From Candidatus Binatia bacterium (lineage in GTDB: Bacteria > Desulfobacterota > Binatia > UBA9968): a DNA stretch of 38,078 nucleotides. Shown in pieces: positions 22,165-30,132 of this stretch. The position numbers and the translations under genes were made by a program. Numbering within the stretch: the first letter of the stretch is position 1; each line of letters opens with the position of its first letter. The stretch spans positions 1 to 38,078 of the forward strand of contig JAICEJ010000004.1 of NCBI GenBank assembly GCA_025924215.1. The letters are read 5' to 3'. The notes beneath the pieces were generated by a model. It saw nothing but the letters and a program-made list of their open reading frames with translations, made no database searches and had not been told where the DNA came from.

Positions 22165-23610
22165 ATGAAAATACGCATCGATGGCGGTGTCGTCGTGGGT
22201 TGGTCCGGCACCGGCCATGAAATCATTCCGGACGGTTCAGTACTCATAGAGAACGATACGATTCGCTCCGTGGGGAAGGATAAGTCTCAAGCCGTCGACA
22301 AAGTGATCGACGCCTCCGGGAAGATTGTTTCTCCAGGGTTCGTCAACCTTCACGTTCATTCGCAGTTGAACGTCGGCGATTATTTGCTCGCCGATGTGAC
22401 CAGGAAGGATTATCTAACCGCCAATTGGTTTGTCTTCGGCGCTCCTTTGAAGGAAAAAATTACTCCGCCGCCCGCGCCAGCAGTGGCAATCGGCCGGAAA
22501 TACGCGCTGTTTAGCGCCTTGAAGAATGGCGCGACCACTGTCCTCGATCCTGGCGGTGGGCCCGGCGCTTTGGACGAGTACGTCGCCATCGTCGGCCAAC
22601 AGGGAGGACGGGTTTTTTTCAGCCCGCCGTACCGCAGCAGCGATATCTTTACCGATGCGCAAGGCCGTCTTTACTATGAGGACCGTGAAGATAAGGGGCG
22701 TCCCGGACTCGAAAGAGCCGTTGCTTTTATCAAGCAATACCACGGCGCCCATAACGGCAGGATTCAAGGAATATTAAATCCTGCGCAAGCCGAAACCTGC
22801 GAGCCCGCGCTGCTCAAGGAAACTGCCGCGGCCGCGAAAGAGCTCGATGTCCCGATTCACCTTCATGCCGGTGGCAACGCGCGCGAGTTTCTGCACATTC
22901 TGAATACCTACCGAAAGCCCGTGGTGGAATATCTCGCCGGGACAGGAATTCTCGGGCCGCGAACGACCCTCGGCCACATGGCGATCACTGGCGGCCATTC
23001 GCGCATCGATTACCCGCGCGGCGACGAATTGAAACTGATCGCGGAGTCCGGCGCAACCGTCGGCCATTGCCCGCACAAATGCGCCAAAATGGCTTTTGCG
23101 ATGGAATCCTTCGATCAGTACCTGGCCGCCGGCGTCAGGATCGGTCTTGGCACCGATACCTATCCGCTCGATATAATCGCCGAGATGCGTTACGCCTCGT
23201 TGATTTCGCGCCTGGTCGACCGCGACGCTTCCGGCGCGCGACCGGCCGATTGTTTCAACGCAGCGACGATTGGCGGCGCCGATGCTCTGGGCCGCAAAGA
23301 TCTGGGCCGGCTTGCTGCCGGCGCCAAAGCCGACGTGGTAATTATCAATCTGCGCACCACCCGATACGGGCCATGGCGTGATCCGATCAACGCGTTAGTC
23401 GAGTACGGCAGCGGCGCCGATGTTGAAACGGTGATTGTCGATGGTGAAATCGTCATTGACAATGGCCGGTCGACGCGCATCGATGAAGATGAGCTATTTG
23501 CTCAAGCAAACGCAGGCGCGCAGCGCGCGTGGGACGGCTGGGTAACTCGTGACTGGAACGGCAGGAGCACTGAGGACATCGTCCCGCCTGCTTTTCCAAC
23601 CAGGCGTTAG
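22165..23610 (+). CDS. Amidohydrolase family 1 (deaminase/chlorohydrolase-like)
   Basis: A 481-residue cytoplasmic amidohydrolase of the cytosine-deaminase/MtaD/TrzN-like branch. It has the N-terminal composite-barrel segment (DGGVVVGWSGTG, IIPDGSVLIEN), then H63-x-H65 (NLHVHSQ), H232/H234 (IHLHAGG), H271 (LGHMAIT), the HCPHKCAKMAF loop, D331 (GLGTDTYPLD) and the C-terminal barrel (GAKADVVIIN, VETVIVDGEIV). In many deaminases the third-ligand strand reads HxAE; here the Glu position is Gly, so the reaction may differ from classical deamination. AAGGATCGAG stands before the ATG. It closes the catabolic island and is followed by the second full copy of the interspersed element. Substrate unknown. 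Confidence 0.88.
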   Translation: MKIRIDGGVVVGWSGTGHEIIPDGSVLIENDTIRSVGKDKSQAVDKVIDASGKIVSPGFVNLHVHSQLNVGDYLLADVTRKDYLTANWFVFGAPLKEKITPPPAPAVAIGRKYALFSALKNGATTVLDPGGGPGALDEYVAIVGQQGGRVFFSPPYRSSDIFTDAQGRLYYEDREDKGRPGLERAVAFIKQYHGAHNGRIQGILNPAQAETCEPALLKETAAAAKELDVPIHLHAGGNAREFLHILNTYRKPVVEYLAGTGILGPRTTLGHMAITGGHSRIDYPRGDELKLIAESGATVGHCPHKCAKMAFAMESFDQYLAAGVRIGLGTDTYPLDIIAEMRYASLISRLVDRDASGARPADCFNAATIGGADALGRKDLGRLAAGAKADVVIINLRTTRYGPWRDPINALVEYGSGADVETVIVDGEIVIDNGRSTRIDEDELFAQANAGAQRAWDGWVTRDWNGRSTEDIVPPAFPTRR

Positions 23611-23623
23611 TGATCGTGCCTCT

Positions 23624-23750
23624 GGCAGGCTGCTGAAACTCCTCATATGCTTCGTTGCGCTTCGCCCGAATCGCTTCAACGTATTGAAGAGTACGCCTCA
23701 ACTCATCGAACTTCGGCTGCCTTGCCTCTGAGTGTTTTGAGCAGCCTGCT
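23624..23750. repeat. Interspersed element with terminal inverted repeats, copy 2
   Basis: About 127 bp, homologous along its length to 9283-9408 (CATATGCTTCGTTGCG and the TGCCT..TGAG..TTTTGA.CAGCC end are shared). The terminal inverted repeats here are GCAGGCTGCTGAAA and its inverted counterpart TTTTGAGCAGCCTGC. Both ends of this copy changed together (GTTG to GCTG at the left, AACAG to AGCAG at the right), which keeps pairing and suggests selection for a hairpin or for end recognition. Confidence 0.8.
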
Positions 23751-23936
23751 GAACGTTGCTGCCGTGGCTATCAAAGTTTCTGGATGCAGAATCTGTAGAT
23801 AGGCAGTACCGCGCGCCACCATGTTTAGGACAACGGTTAGGGATCGCCCGCTGCTAGTCCTTTTTAATCTGTTGCGCTAGATAATTCTAATTGCCGATTT
23901 CATTGATCTGGTGCAGCTGTGCCTCGTTCCAAGAAC

Positions 23937-24320
23937 TCAACGACCCGTTCCGCCAACAGTGACTGTCATAGCGGCAGCGTCGTTGTTGCCGCCGACCATA
24001 ATGATGACGGTTCTGTTGTCTTTGGCGTAGGTCAGCATGCCCCCTTTGGATATGACGCCGGCGTTGGGCTGCCAACCGCGTAACGGCATCTCCTTTTCAT
24101 AAAACTCAATCACCTTCTCGGGTTCCAGCTGACCGCGAAATGAACTTTGACCGCCACCAAACCCGAGCAGAGCAACTTCAACCCTCGCTCCATCGGATTT
24201 CTTCATCTCGCGCGGTATCGGTATCTCCACGCCGCCGATTTTTTCGTCATAGGATTTATTGCAGCCGGCAAAAATCGCAATAATTGCCAGCAGGAAAAGG
24301 ATTTGAGGACGAGCTGTCAT
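23937..24320 (-). CDS. Small lipoprotein, unknown function
   Basis: A 127-residue predicted lipoprotein. The signal peptide TARPQILFLLAIIAIFAG precedes the lipobox Cys (IFAGC), so it should be lipid-anchored. The mature part (VEIPIPREMKKSDGA, FRGQLEPEKVIEFYEKEMP, GWQPNAGVISKGGMLTYAK, RTVIIMVGG) resembles small lipoproteins with a helix that pulls together a short sheet, like those with a 'YxxEMPxxGW' motif. I prefer the ATG at 24320; an ATG at 24335 would add five residues, and neither start has a clear ribosome binding site. It lies apart from its neighbours, and no partner is evident. Confidence 0.75.
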   Translation of the reverse strand: MTARPQILFLLAIIAIFAGCNKSYDEKIGGVEIPIPREMKKSDGARVEVALLGFGGGQSSFRGQLEPEKVIEFYEKEMPLRGWQPNAGVISKGGMLTYAKDNRTVIIMVGGNNDAAAMTVTVGGTGR

Positions 24321-24443
24321 AGCATGGCACGGCATCTAACTAGCATTTTGCATTCTCCACTATTTATACCAACGGCACGATCTGGGGCAACGCGGATCAC
24401 CGAGACAGGTAATTGACGATCTAAATCGATGAGGGCGGCTTTA

Positions 24444-25619
24444 TTAGGAAGCATTCTCCGGCGCTGTGGGTAGGCCGGAGAAATACCACAGCACCAAGAG
24501 CATCACACCGAGAAATTCCGGCAGCGAGGGATAGATATGGATCAGTACCCCGCCGAGCATGCCGCCGAGCGATGAGCCGATGAAGCTAAAGAAGGTATAA
24601 ACACCGGTGGCTGTGCCGCGGCCCGCCTGGGGAATTCGCTTGGTCAGAAATGTCGGCAACAGTGGTTGGAACAAGCTGTAACCGAAAAAGAAAGCCGCGC
24701 CGCTGACATACAATAGCAAATCCGACTGACCGCCGATCAAATACACGGCATAGCCTGTCATAGCGGTTAGCCAGCCGATCATGATTGGCATGCGAAAACG
24801 GCCCAGTCTTTCGGCGCGGCGCATATAAGGGAACACCAATAACGCGCTCGGTAAAAAGATAATCAGATATACTTTCCAAAGCTCGGCGCGATCGAGTCCT
24901 ATGTCCGCCCAGCTCAGCGGATAAGTGAAAAAGAAAAGGTTTAGGGTGAAAGAAAGAACAAAGGCGGCGATAAAAATCGGCCGCAGCTCGCCGTGCATCA
25001 GGATCGGTTTAAAATCCATCGCTGGCTGTTTGTCGACGGATCTATTTTTTTTAGGAAAGGAGATCGCCGCTAGGACCATTGCCGAAAAAGCGAGCGCCGC
25101 CAAAATATAGAACAAGCCGCTGAGACCGATGCTTGCCGCCAACAGCGGTCCGCCCAATATGCCGATCATGAAGGCAGAGCCAATGGCAATTCCGGTGACG
25201 GTAAATGCCTGCGTGCGAACCGCCGGCCTTGTAAGATCAGCGAGCGCTGCCAGCGCTACCGAGCCAATGGCGCCGGTGCCTTGAATCACTCGCGCGATGA
25301 TGAGCTGGAAAATATTCTGCGCCAAGCCACAACCGATGCTGCCCACTCCGAACAGCGCCAGGCCGATGAGCAATATTGGCTTGCGTCCCCAGCGATCGCT
25401 GGCCCATCCCAGCGGGATTTGCAAGATACTCTGAGTCAGAGCGTAGGCGCCGAAGGCAACGCCGGCCATGGCAAGGCTGGCTTCCGGATAATGAACAGCA
25501 TAGACGCTGAACACAGGGAGGATCAGAAAGATGCCGAGTAAACGCAATGCGGATATCAGACTGACGACAATCACCGGGCCAATTTCAGCGCGGGTAAAAG
25601 AGTGATGATTGTCAGTCAA
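24444..25619 (-). CDS. MFS transporter, YajR-like
   Basis: A 391-residue major-facilitator protein with about 12 membrane helices. The opening ISALRLLGIFLILPVFSVYA and motif A (GWASDRWGRKPILL) strongly resemble YajR-type drug/proton antiporters, but the C-terminal YAM domain of E. coli YajR is absent; the chain ends after the last helix. A second motif-A-like loop (RRAERLGRFRMPIM) lies at mid-protein. It would export small molecules across the inner membrane. Ribosome binding is poor (GGAG about 13 bases upstream), and a 14-bp palindrome sits 22 bp before the start. Substrate unknown. Confidence 0.9.
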   Translation of the reverse strand: MTDNHHSFTRAEIGPVIVVSLISALRLLGIFLILPVFSVYAVHYPEASLAMAGVAFGAYALTQSILQIPLGWASDRWGRKPILLIGLALFGVGSIGCGLAQNIFQLIIARVIQGTGAIGSVALAALADLTRPAVRTQAFTVTGIAIGSAFMIGILGGPLLAASIGLSGLFYILAALAFSAMVLAAISFPKKNRSVDKQPAMDFKPILMHGELRPIFIAAFVLSFTLNLFFFTYPLSWADIGLDRAELWKVYLIIFLPSALLVFPYMRRAERLGRFRMPIMIGWLTAMTGYAVYLIGGQSDLLLYVSGAAFFFGYSLFQPLLPTFLTKRIPQAGRGTATGVYTFFSFIGSSLGGMLGGVLIHIYPSLPEFLGVMLLVLWYFSGLPTAPENAS

Positions 25620-25640
25620 TGTGTTGCGCGAGCTCCAAGA

Positions 25641-25654
25641 TCCCGGATCCGGGA
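25641..25654. promoter_or_regulatory. 14-bp perfect palindrome upstream of YajR-like MFS gene
   Basis: TCCCGGATCCGGGA is fully self-complementary and lies 22-35 bp upstream of the MFS ATG, between that gene and the MscS stop. The position suits an operator in the 5' region of the transporter gene. It lacks the T-tract on the minus strand needed to be a terminator of the MscS gene. Confidence 0.35.
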
Positions 25655-25737
25655 AAAATAATCAGTCCAATTTACACGCTTTGTCCAAAATGGGAAGGCT
25701 CGCCAGCATCATCATTGAATCTTGATTTGCCGACGTT

Positions 25738-26655
25738 CTAATTCCCTTCCGACGGTTTGGCGGCGGGGGGCAACGGTGCTTTGGCCTCACCTACGAGGAC
25801 CGTTCTCTGTGGAAATGGAAATTCGATGTTTTCGGCTTCGAAGGCTTTTTTCAGCCGGCGGCGGTACTCGCGACCGACCATCCACTGCCTTATCGGCAGT
25901 GTCTTTAGCCGCGCCTTGATGATGACCGCTGAATCTGTGAACGCATCCACGCCTATGATCTCAATCGGCTCGAGCATCGCCGAACCGTATTGCGGATCGG
26001 ACTGCAACTCGCCGGCGACTCGACGCATCACTTCGACCACGCGATCGGTATCCTCCCTATAAGCGACGCCGACATCGATGACGTACGCCGACCAGTCTTT
26101 GGTCATGTTGGACAGCGTGTTGATCGAGCCGTTTGGAAAGACGTGAACTACGGCGGCCTGGTCGCGCAGCACAATGGTGCGGAAGGTGATGGCCTCTACC
26201 AGACCACCGGTTCCGTTGATGATCGCGACATCGCCGACGCGGATCTGATTTTCCAGGATCAAAAAGAACCCGCTGACAAAATCCTTCACCAGATTTTGCG
26301 CCCCGAATCCCACCGCAAGTCCGACCACGCCAGCGCTGGCGAGAATCGGCGTGACGTTCACCCCCACTTGCCCGAGGATTGTCAAAACCGCCGTGAACCA
26401 GACGAGACCCGCGACGATCGTCCAGAGCACGCTCATCAAGGTCCTGATGCGCATCGCCGCCGCTCCCGGCACCGAATCCGAGGCCTCGCGCGCCCGCACA
26501 AGGATCACTTCCAACCGAACAAGCCCTAGGCGGAGAAACTTGATCGCGAGCAACGCCACTACGACGATCAAGAGAACACGAAATAACGACTGCGCGAAAT
26601 TGATGCTGAAGTCGATCAGCTTCGGCAGATAGGCTTCGAACGAGATTCCAAACAT
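25738..26655 (-). CDS. Small-conductance mechanosensitive channel (MscS family)
   Basis: A 305-residue inner-membrane channel subunit. Three transmembrane segments are visible, ending in the pore helix and its continuation (GVVGLAVGFGAQNLVKDFVS). The beta domain follows (ENQIRVGDVAIING, VHVFPNGSINTLSN), then the alpha/beta vestibule (DVGVAYREDTDRVVEVM) and a Pro/Ala-rich tail. The NGS...N box and FGAQNLVKDF are typical of the family, and the length fits short MscS proteins. AGGAGG lies 6 bases before the ATG. It releases solutes on osmotic downshock. No functional link to neighbours is apparent. Confidence 0.93.
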   Translation of the reverse strand: MFGISFEAYLPKLIDFSINFAQSLFRVLLIVVVALLAIKFLRLGLVRLEVILVRAREASDSVPGAAAMRIRTLMSVLWTIVAGLVWFTAVLTILGQVGVNVTPILASAGVVGLAVGFGAQNLVKDFVSGFFLILENQIRVGDVAIINGTGGLVEAITFRTIVLRDQAAVVHVFPNGSINTLSNMTKDWSAYVIDVGVAYREDTDRVVEVMRRVAGELQSDPQYGSAMLEPIEIIGVDAFTDSAVIIKARLKTLPIRQWMVGREYRRRLKKAFEAENIEFPFPQRTVLVGEAKAPLPPAAKPSEGN

Positions 26656-26708
26656 TCTCTATCCTCCTAAACGCGGGTGTTTTACACCATTTCCGACTTT
26701 TGAGTATG

Positions 26709-27488
26709 TTATGGCTGGGAGAGCAAGGTGCGTACTTGCCGCAGCCACGGATCGGCTTCGATCAATTTGAGGAAGTTTGCCTGAATCATCCGAGAGATTG
26801 ATTCCGGCGTAGAGGCTCTGATCCGAGCCATCTGGTCGATCACTTTCTTAATCTCCGACGGCATACCGACTGTGCCTTTCAGCCACTTTAAACCGCCCGG
26901 ATTATCGGTTTCGGTGAGAAGCAAACGGTCGGGAATCTCCCGCGCGATTGTCTGAATAGTCTCTGAATAGAGGACCTCGACGCCGACAGTAAAGTAAGCG
27001 CCGAATTGGACCAGGGCTCGGAGGATATCCAGAGGGCCGGAGTACCAATGAATAATCGGCCGCGCTATGTCGTAACGCTCCAACAGCTCGAGAATAGGTT
27101 TCTCACCGCCTTTGGTATGCAGGTTGACGATTTTTTTCTGTTCGCGGGCGGCTGCGAAAAAATATTCCAGGATTTTCAATTGAGCCGGATACTCGGAGCT
27201 ATTCTTGACCCAGTGGAAGTCCAAACCAATTTCGCCGATGGCGGGACTCATCTCGATATAATGGCCGAGCTCGCGCAGCCGATCGACATATTGCGGAGCG
27301 CGTCGAGGATGAATTCCGAACGTGGGCAGCACCAGCGCTGAGCGTCGCGCGATTTCCAGAAGATCCTGATAGGAAGGAACATCCATCGCCGTGGCGATGG
27401 TAAAAATATTTTCCCGTTCGATTTCTCTCAAGGCATCGCCAAGTAAATCGCCGTATTTGTCCAAATGAACATGAGCATCGATCAACAT
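26709..27488 (-). CDS. TatD-like metal-dependent hydrolase
   Basis: A 259-residue TatD-family TIM-barrel metallohydrolase, probably a cytoplasmic 3'-5' DNase or related hydrolase. Ligands in order: H6-x-H8 (MLIDAHVHLD), Glu in AIGEIGLDFHW, His in NLHTKGG, His in IIHWYSG and Asp in LTETDNPGG. I moved the start to the ATG at 27488: a longer frame reaching 27554 would run into the upstream MFS gene and precedes the universal first strand. The MFS stop at 27496 is 7 bases away, so they are cotranscribed. TatD proteins differ widely in substrate, so only the family is certain. Confidence 0.9.
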   Translation of the reverse strand: MLIDAHVHLDKYGDLLGDALREIERENIFTIATAMDVPSYQDLLEIARRSALVLPTFGIHPRRAPQYVDRLRELGHYIEMSPAIGEIGLDFHWVKNSSEYPAQLKILEYFFAAAREQKKIVNLHTKGGEKPILELLERYDIARPIIHWYSGPLDILRALVQFGAYFTVGVEVLYSETIQTIAREIPDRLLLTETDNPGGLKWLKGTVGMPSEIKKVIDQMARIRASTPESISRMIQANFLKLIEADPWLRQVRTLLSQP

Positions 27489-27495
27489 AAAAAGA

Positions 27496-28665
27496 TCAAC
27501 TCCGCTTCCAGTAAATCCATAACCCGATGAGCGCCACGACGGCGGTCGCCGCATACATGAGGGAAAAATTCTGATCGACTAAATCGAGAAACGCTCCCAG
27601 TGTCAACGAGCCTAGGCCAATGCCGAGATCGTAGAAGCACTGATATTGCGCCATGGATTGACCGCGGCGCTGCGGCGATGTTTGATCCACCGCCACCGTC
27701 ATGAGTGCCGGCTGGGCTGCGCCGGTGCCGAAGCCGCCGACCACTGCCGCCGCCATGAGCCATGCAGGTGAAGAGGCCAGCGCCAGAATGCCGATGCCGA
27801 GCAGGTTTAGAATCAATCCGGGAATAATGACGGCGCGCCGGCTGATTCGGTCTGAAAGCGGTCCGGCCACTGGCCGGCTCAATAGCAGGCAAAGTGCATA
27901 GAGGCCGAACCAAAGTCCGGGATTTTCAAGGCCGAGTTTCAGTGCATGAATAGGTAGAAAGGTGAGGATGCCGCCGTGGCCGAACGATAGAAAGGCGACG
28001 GCTACCGCGGGCAGTAGGGTCTCGGGAATCACCAGCAGGTCGATCCATCTTTGGCGGTGATTGTTTCGCGGGCCGTGCTCCGGCTCCTTAACGAACGCAG
28101 CCAGAATGAGGCTGACAAACAACAACGCGGCCGCACCGAAAAACACTCCGGAGAAGTCGAAGCGTTGCAACAACGCGAACCCCGCCACCGGGCCGATGGC
28201 GCCGCCCAGGCTGCTTGCCATGGCGGCATAACCGATCAACTCGCCGCGCCGCTTCTGCGGCGCAATATCGGCTGCCAATGTCGCCACGGCAGTCGTGCAG
28301 CCGGACCAGCCAACACCGTGAAGCATGCGAAACGGCAGCATCAGTAGAATGCCTGGGGCCCATAGGTAGCCGAAGTTGCCAACGGCGAAGAGGGCAACGC
28401 CGGCGATGAGAAATGGCTTCCTGCCGATTCTGTCGATGAGCAGTCCCACCGGAATTCGCGTAGCGGTAGCTGTGATGGTGAAGACCGCCATGACAGCACC
28501 GATCACTGTGGAAGAAGCGCCGAAGCTAACAAGATATAGCGGCAGGATCGGGCGAGTGAGATGATGCGCGAGAAAAAAGCTAAATCGGTTTATCCAGGTG
28601 AGGAAGAAATCTTTTATCCAAATTTCCCAAGGTGTTTGCTCCTGCTCTGGCACAGCTGCCGCCAT
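27496..28665 (-). CDS. MFS transporter
   Basis: A 389-residue major-facilitator transporter with about 12 helices. Visible features are the N-terminal FLTWINRFSFFLAHHLTRP, motif A as GLLIDRIGRKPFLI, the second-half counterpart GPLSDRISRRAVII, and GYAAMASSLGGAIGPVAGF in helix 5, which resembles the antiporter motif. This favours an efflux pump. It lies upstream of, and is probably cotranscribed with, the TatD gene. The start at 28665 has no strong Shine-Dalgarno sequence. Substrate unknown. Confidence 0.9.
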   Translation of the reverse strand: MAAAVPEQEQTPWEIWIKDFFLTWINRFSFFLAHHLTRPILPLYLVSFGASSTVIGAVMAVFTITATATRIPVGLLIDRIGRKPFLIAGVALFAVGNFGYLWAPGILLMLPFRMLHGVGWSGCTTAVATLAADIAPQKRRGELIGYAAMASSLGGAIGPVAGFALLQRFDFSGVFFGAAALLFVSLILAAFVKEPEHGPRNNHRQRWIDLLVIPETLLPAVAVAFLSFGHGGILTFLPIHALKLGLENPGLWFGLYALCLLLSRPVAGPLSDRISRRAVIIPGLILNLLGIGILALASSPAWLMAAAVVGGFGTGAAQPALMTVAVDQTSPQRRGQSMAQYQCFYDLGIGLGSLTLGAFLDLVDQNFSLMYAATAVVALIGLWIYWKRS

Positions 28666-28968
28666 TCAGTGAAAAGCACATCATTGGGCAGGCCTGGATC
28701 AAAGTCAATCTGCTGTTGCAGGATGGGATCATTTCGGATTATGTAATTGCGTTCGTTGAAGCGGAAAATAGTTCGTCACATTCATCCTTTTGTGATAAAT
28801 CCGGGCGGCGGAATCTAGTGCGAGTCTAACAAAACCACGAAGGTCACGAAGAGCACGAAGGAAAGGGTCATGTCTCTTAACGTGCAGAATGAAACTAAAA
28901 GATCTTCCTGACCTTCGTGTTCTTCTTGGTAAAAACGACGATTCAGTCTAGCGTTCAGGAGGACTTTA
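28666..28968. promoter_or_regulatory. 303-bp divergent spacer, MFS gene and ABC operon
   Basis: Between the minus-strand MFS start and the binding-protein ATG there is no convincing gene; a 65-codon plus-strand frame has no homology-like features. The region must hold promoters for both directions. The half next to the ABC operon carries the CACGAAG repeat (28831-28935). Confidence 0.5.
28831..28935. repeat. CACGAAG-type inverted repeat element
   Basis: Three CACGAAG units at 9-bp steps (28836, 28845, 28854) are mirrored by an inverted arm (CTTCCTGACCTTCGTG through TTCTTGGT, about 28904-28929). The unit ends about 33 bp before the binding-protein ATG. The CACGAAGG..CACGAAGA..CACGAAG pattern is, to my knowledge, a common dispersed intergenic repeat in several uncultured lineages. 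It may fold into a long imperfect hairpin in the mRNA leader. Confidence 0.65.
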
Positions 28969-29931
28969 ATGATTATTAGTCGGCGACATTTTCTTAGCAA
29001 AATCGTTATCGGCGTGGCGGCAGCGCCCTGGCTCGGCAATTTCAGCTGGGCGCAGACTAAAGGCAAGCTCGGTTACATGAAAATCGTCGATGTCGCGACG
29101 ATGTTCATGGCGATCGAGAAAGGATTTTTCAAGTCAGAAGGGTTGGAGCTCGAGACGGTGCCCATGGCAGGCGGTGCGGTGATCGTGCAAGGAGTTACCT
29201 CCGGCGATTTGCAGATCGGCTGGACCAACGTCATTTCGCTTTATCAAGCTTATGTGGAGGGATTCGATTTCAAGCTTGTGGCGCCTGGGGCGAGCAACGG
29301 CCGCGGCAAAAACGAGAGTCATGCCATTCTTGTGACTAAAGCGTCGCCGATTAAAAGCGCGAAAGATCTGGAGGGGAAAACCGTCGCCGTCAATACGCTT
29401 AACAATATCGTTCATCTGATGGCAATGGCTTGGATCGACAAGAACGGCGGCGCTTCGAATAAGGTTAAATTCGTCGAGGTGCCGTTTCCGCAAATGGAAG
29501 TGGCATTGAATGGCGGCAAGCTCGACGCCGTCAGCGTTCATGAGCCGTTTGCCACCGCCGCCATGGAAAAGGGCACGGCCCGAGTTCTCGCCCATCCCTG
29601 GGGCGACGTGCTCGCGCGGTTTCACATCGCCGGCTGGTTCGCTTCCGAGAAGTGGATACAGAAAAACAAGCCAATGACTCAGTCTTTCATTCGAGCTATC
29701 GCTCGGGGCGCCGAGGCCATTGAGGCCGATCCCGAAGCCAGCCGCGCTGCGATGATAAAATGGGCCGGATTGAATCCCGGTCTCGCCGACAAGATCGGCT
29801 TGCCCATTTTCGACAAAACATTATCGGAAAAAGATCTCCAGTCGACTATCGATCTGACCCACAAATATAAAATGATCTCCCGCGCCATCAAAGCACGGGA
29901 AGTCATCAGCGATGTGGCGCCTAAAGGTTAG
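28969..29931 (+). CDS. Tat-exported NMT1/SsuA-like binding protein
   Basis: A 320-residue periplasmic solute-binding protein. Unlike the three orphans, it begins with a twin-arginine signal (SRRHFLSK followed by a hydrophobic stretch and an Ala-Gln cleavage region, SWAQ), so it is probably folded or cofactor-loaded before export. Fold marks: FMAIEKGFFKSEGLELE, GGAVIVQGVTSGDLQIGW, AKDLEGKTVAVNTLNN and HEPFATAAMEKG. GGAGG lies about 7 bases before the ATG. It heads a complete importer (ATPase, two permeases) after a 201-bp gap. The NitT/TauT family imports nitrate, sulfonates, taurine or pyrimidine precursors; ligand unknown here. Confidence 0.92.
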   Translation: MIISRRHFLSKIVIGVAAAPWLGNFSWAQTKGKLGYMKIVDVATMFMAIEKGFFKSEGLELETVPMAGGAVIVQGVTSGDLQIGWTNVISLYQAYVEGFDFKLVAPGASNGRGKNESHAILVTKASPIKSAKDLEGKTVAVNTLNNIVHLMAMAWIDKNGGASNKVKFVEVPFPQMEVALNGGKLDAVSVHEPFATAAMEKGTARVLAHPWGDVLARFHIAGWFASEKWIQKNKPMTQSFIRAIARGAEAIEADPEASRAAMIKWAGLNPGLADKIGLPIFDKTLSEKDLQSTIDLTHKYKMISRAIKAREVISDVAPKG

Positions 29932-30132
29932 AAGATACGCAGGGAAACGGCCCGGCCGCCGTGACAGTTTCCCGGTTACCGGATAAGTGTCGGGAAGGGA
30001 ACTTGCCATCGCATCGCTATGAAGAATTGACGTTTACCGAAGGCCGAACATTTCGATGGCGTGGTCGGTTTACCGGTGATTGTTTATTCGGCATTCTGCT
30101 ATCAGCTTGATGGTTAGCTGTCACTCGCTTTC

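Noticed and set aside
28632-28829. 65-codon plus-strand ORF in the divergent spacer before the ABC operon
   Set aside because: It overlaps the 5' end of the MFS gene on the other strand, with no ribosome binding site and no conserved-looking motif.
28831-28935. CRISPR array from the repeated CACGAAG units
   Set aside because: The units are 7-9 bp and contiguous with no spacers, and they have an inverted partner arm, unlike a CRISPR.
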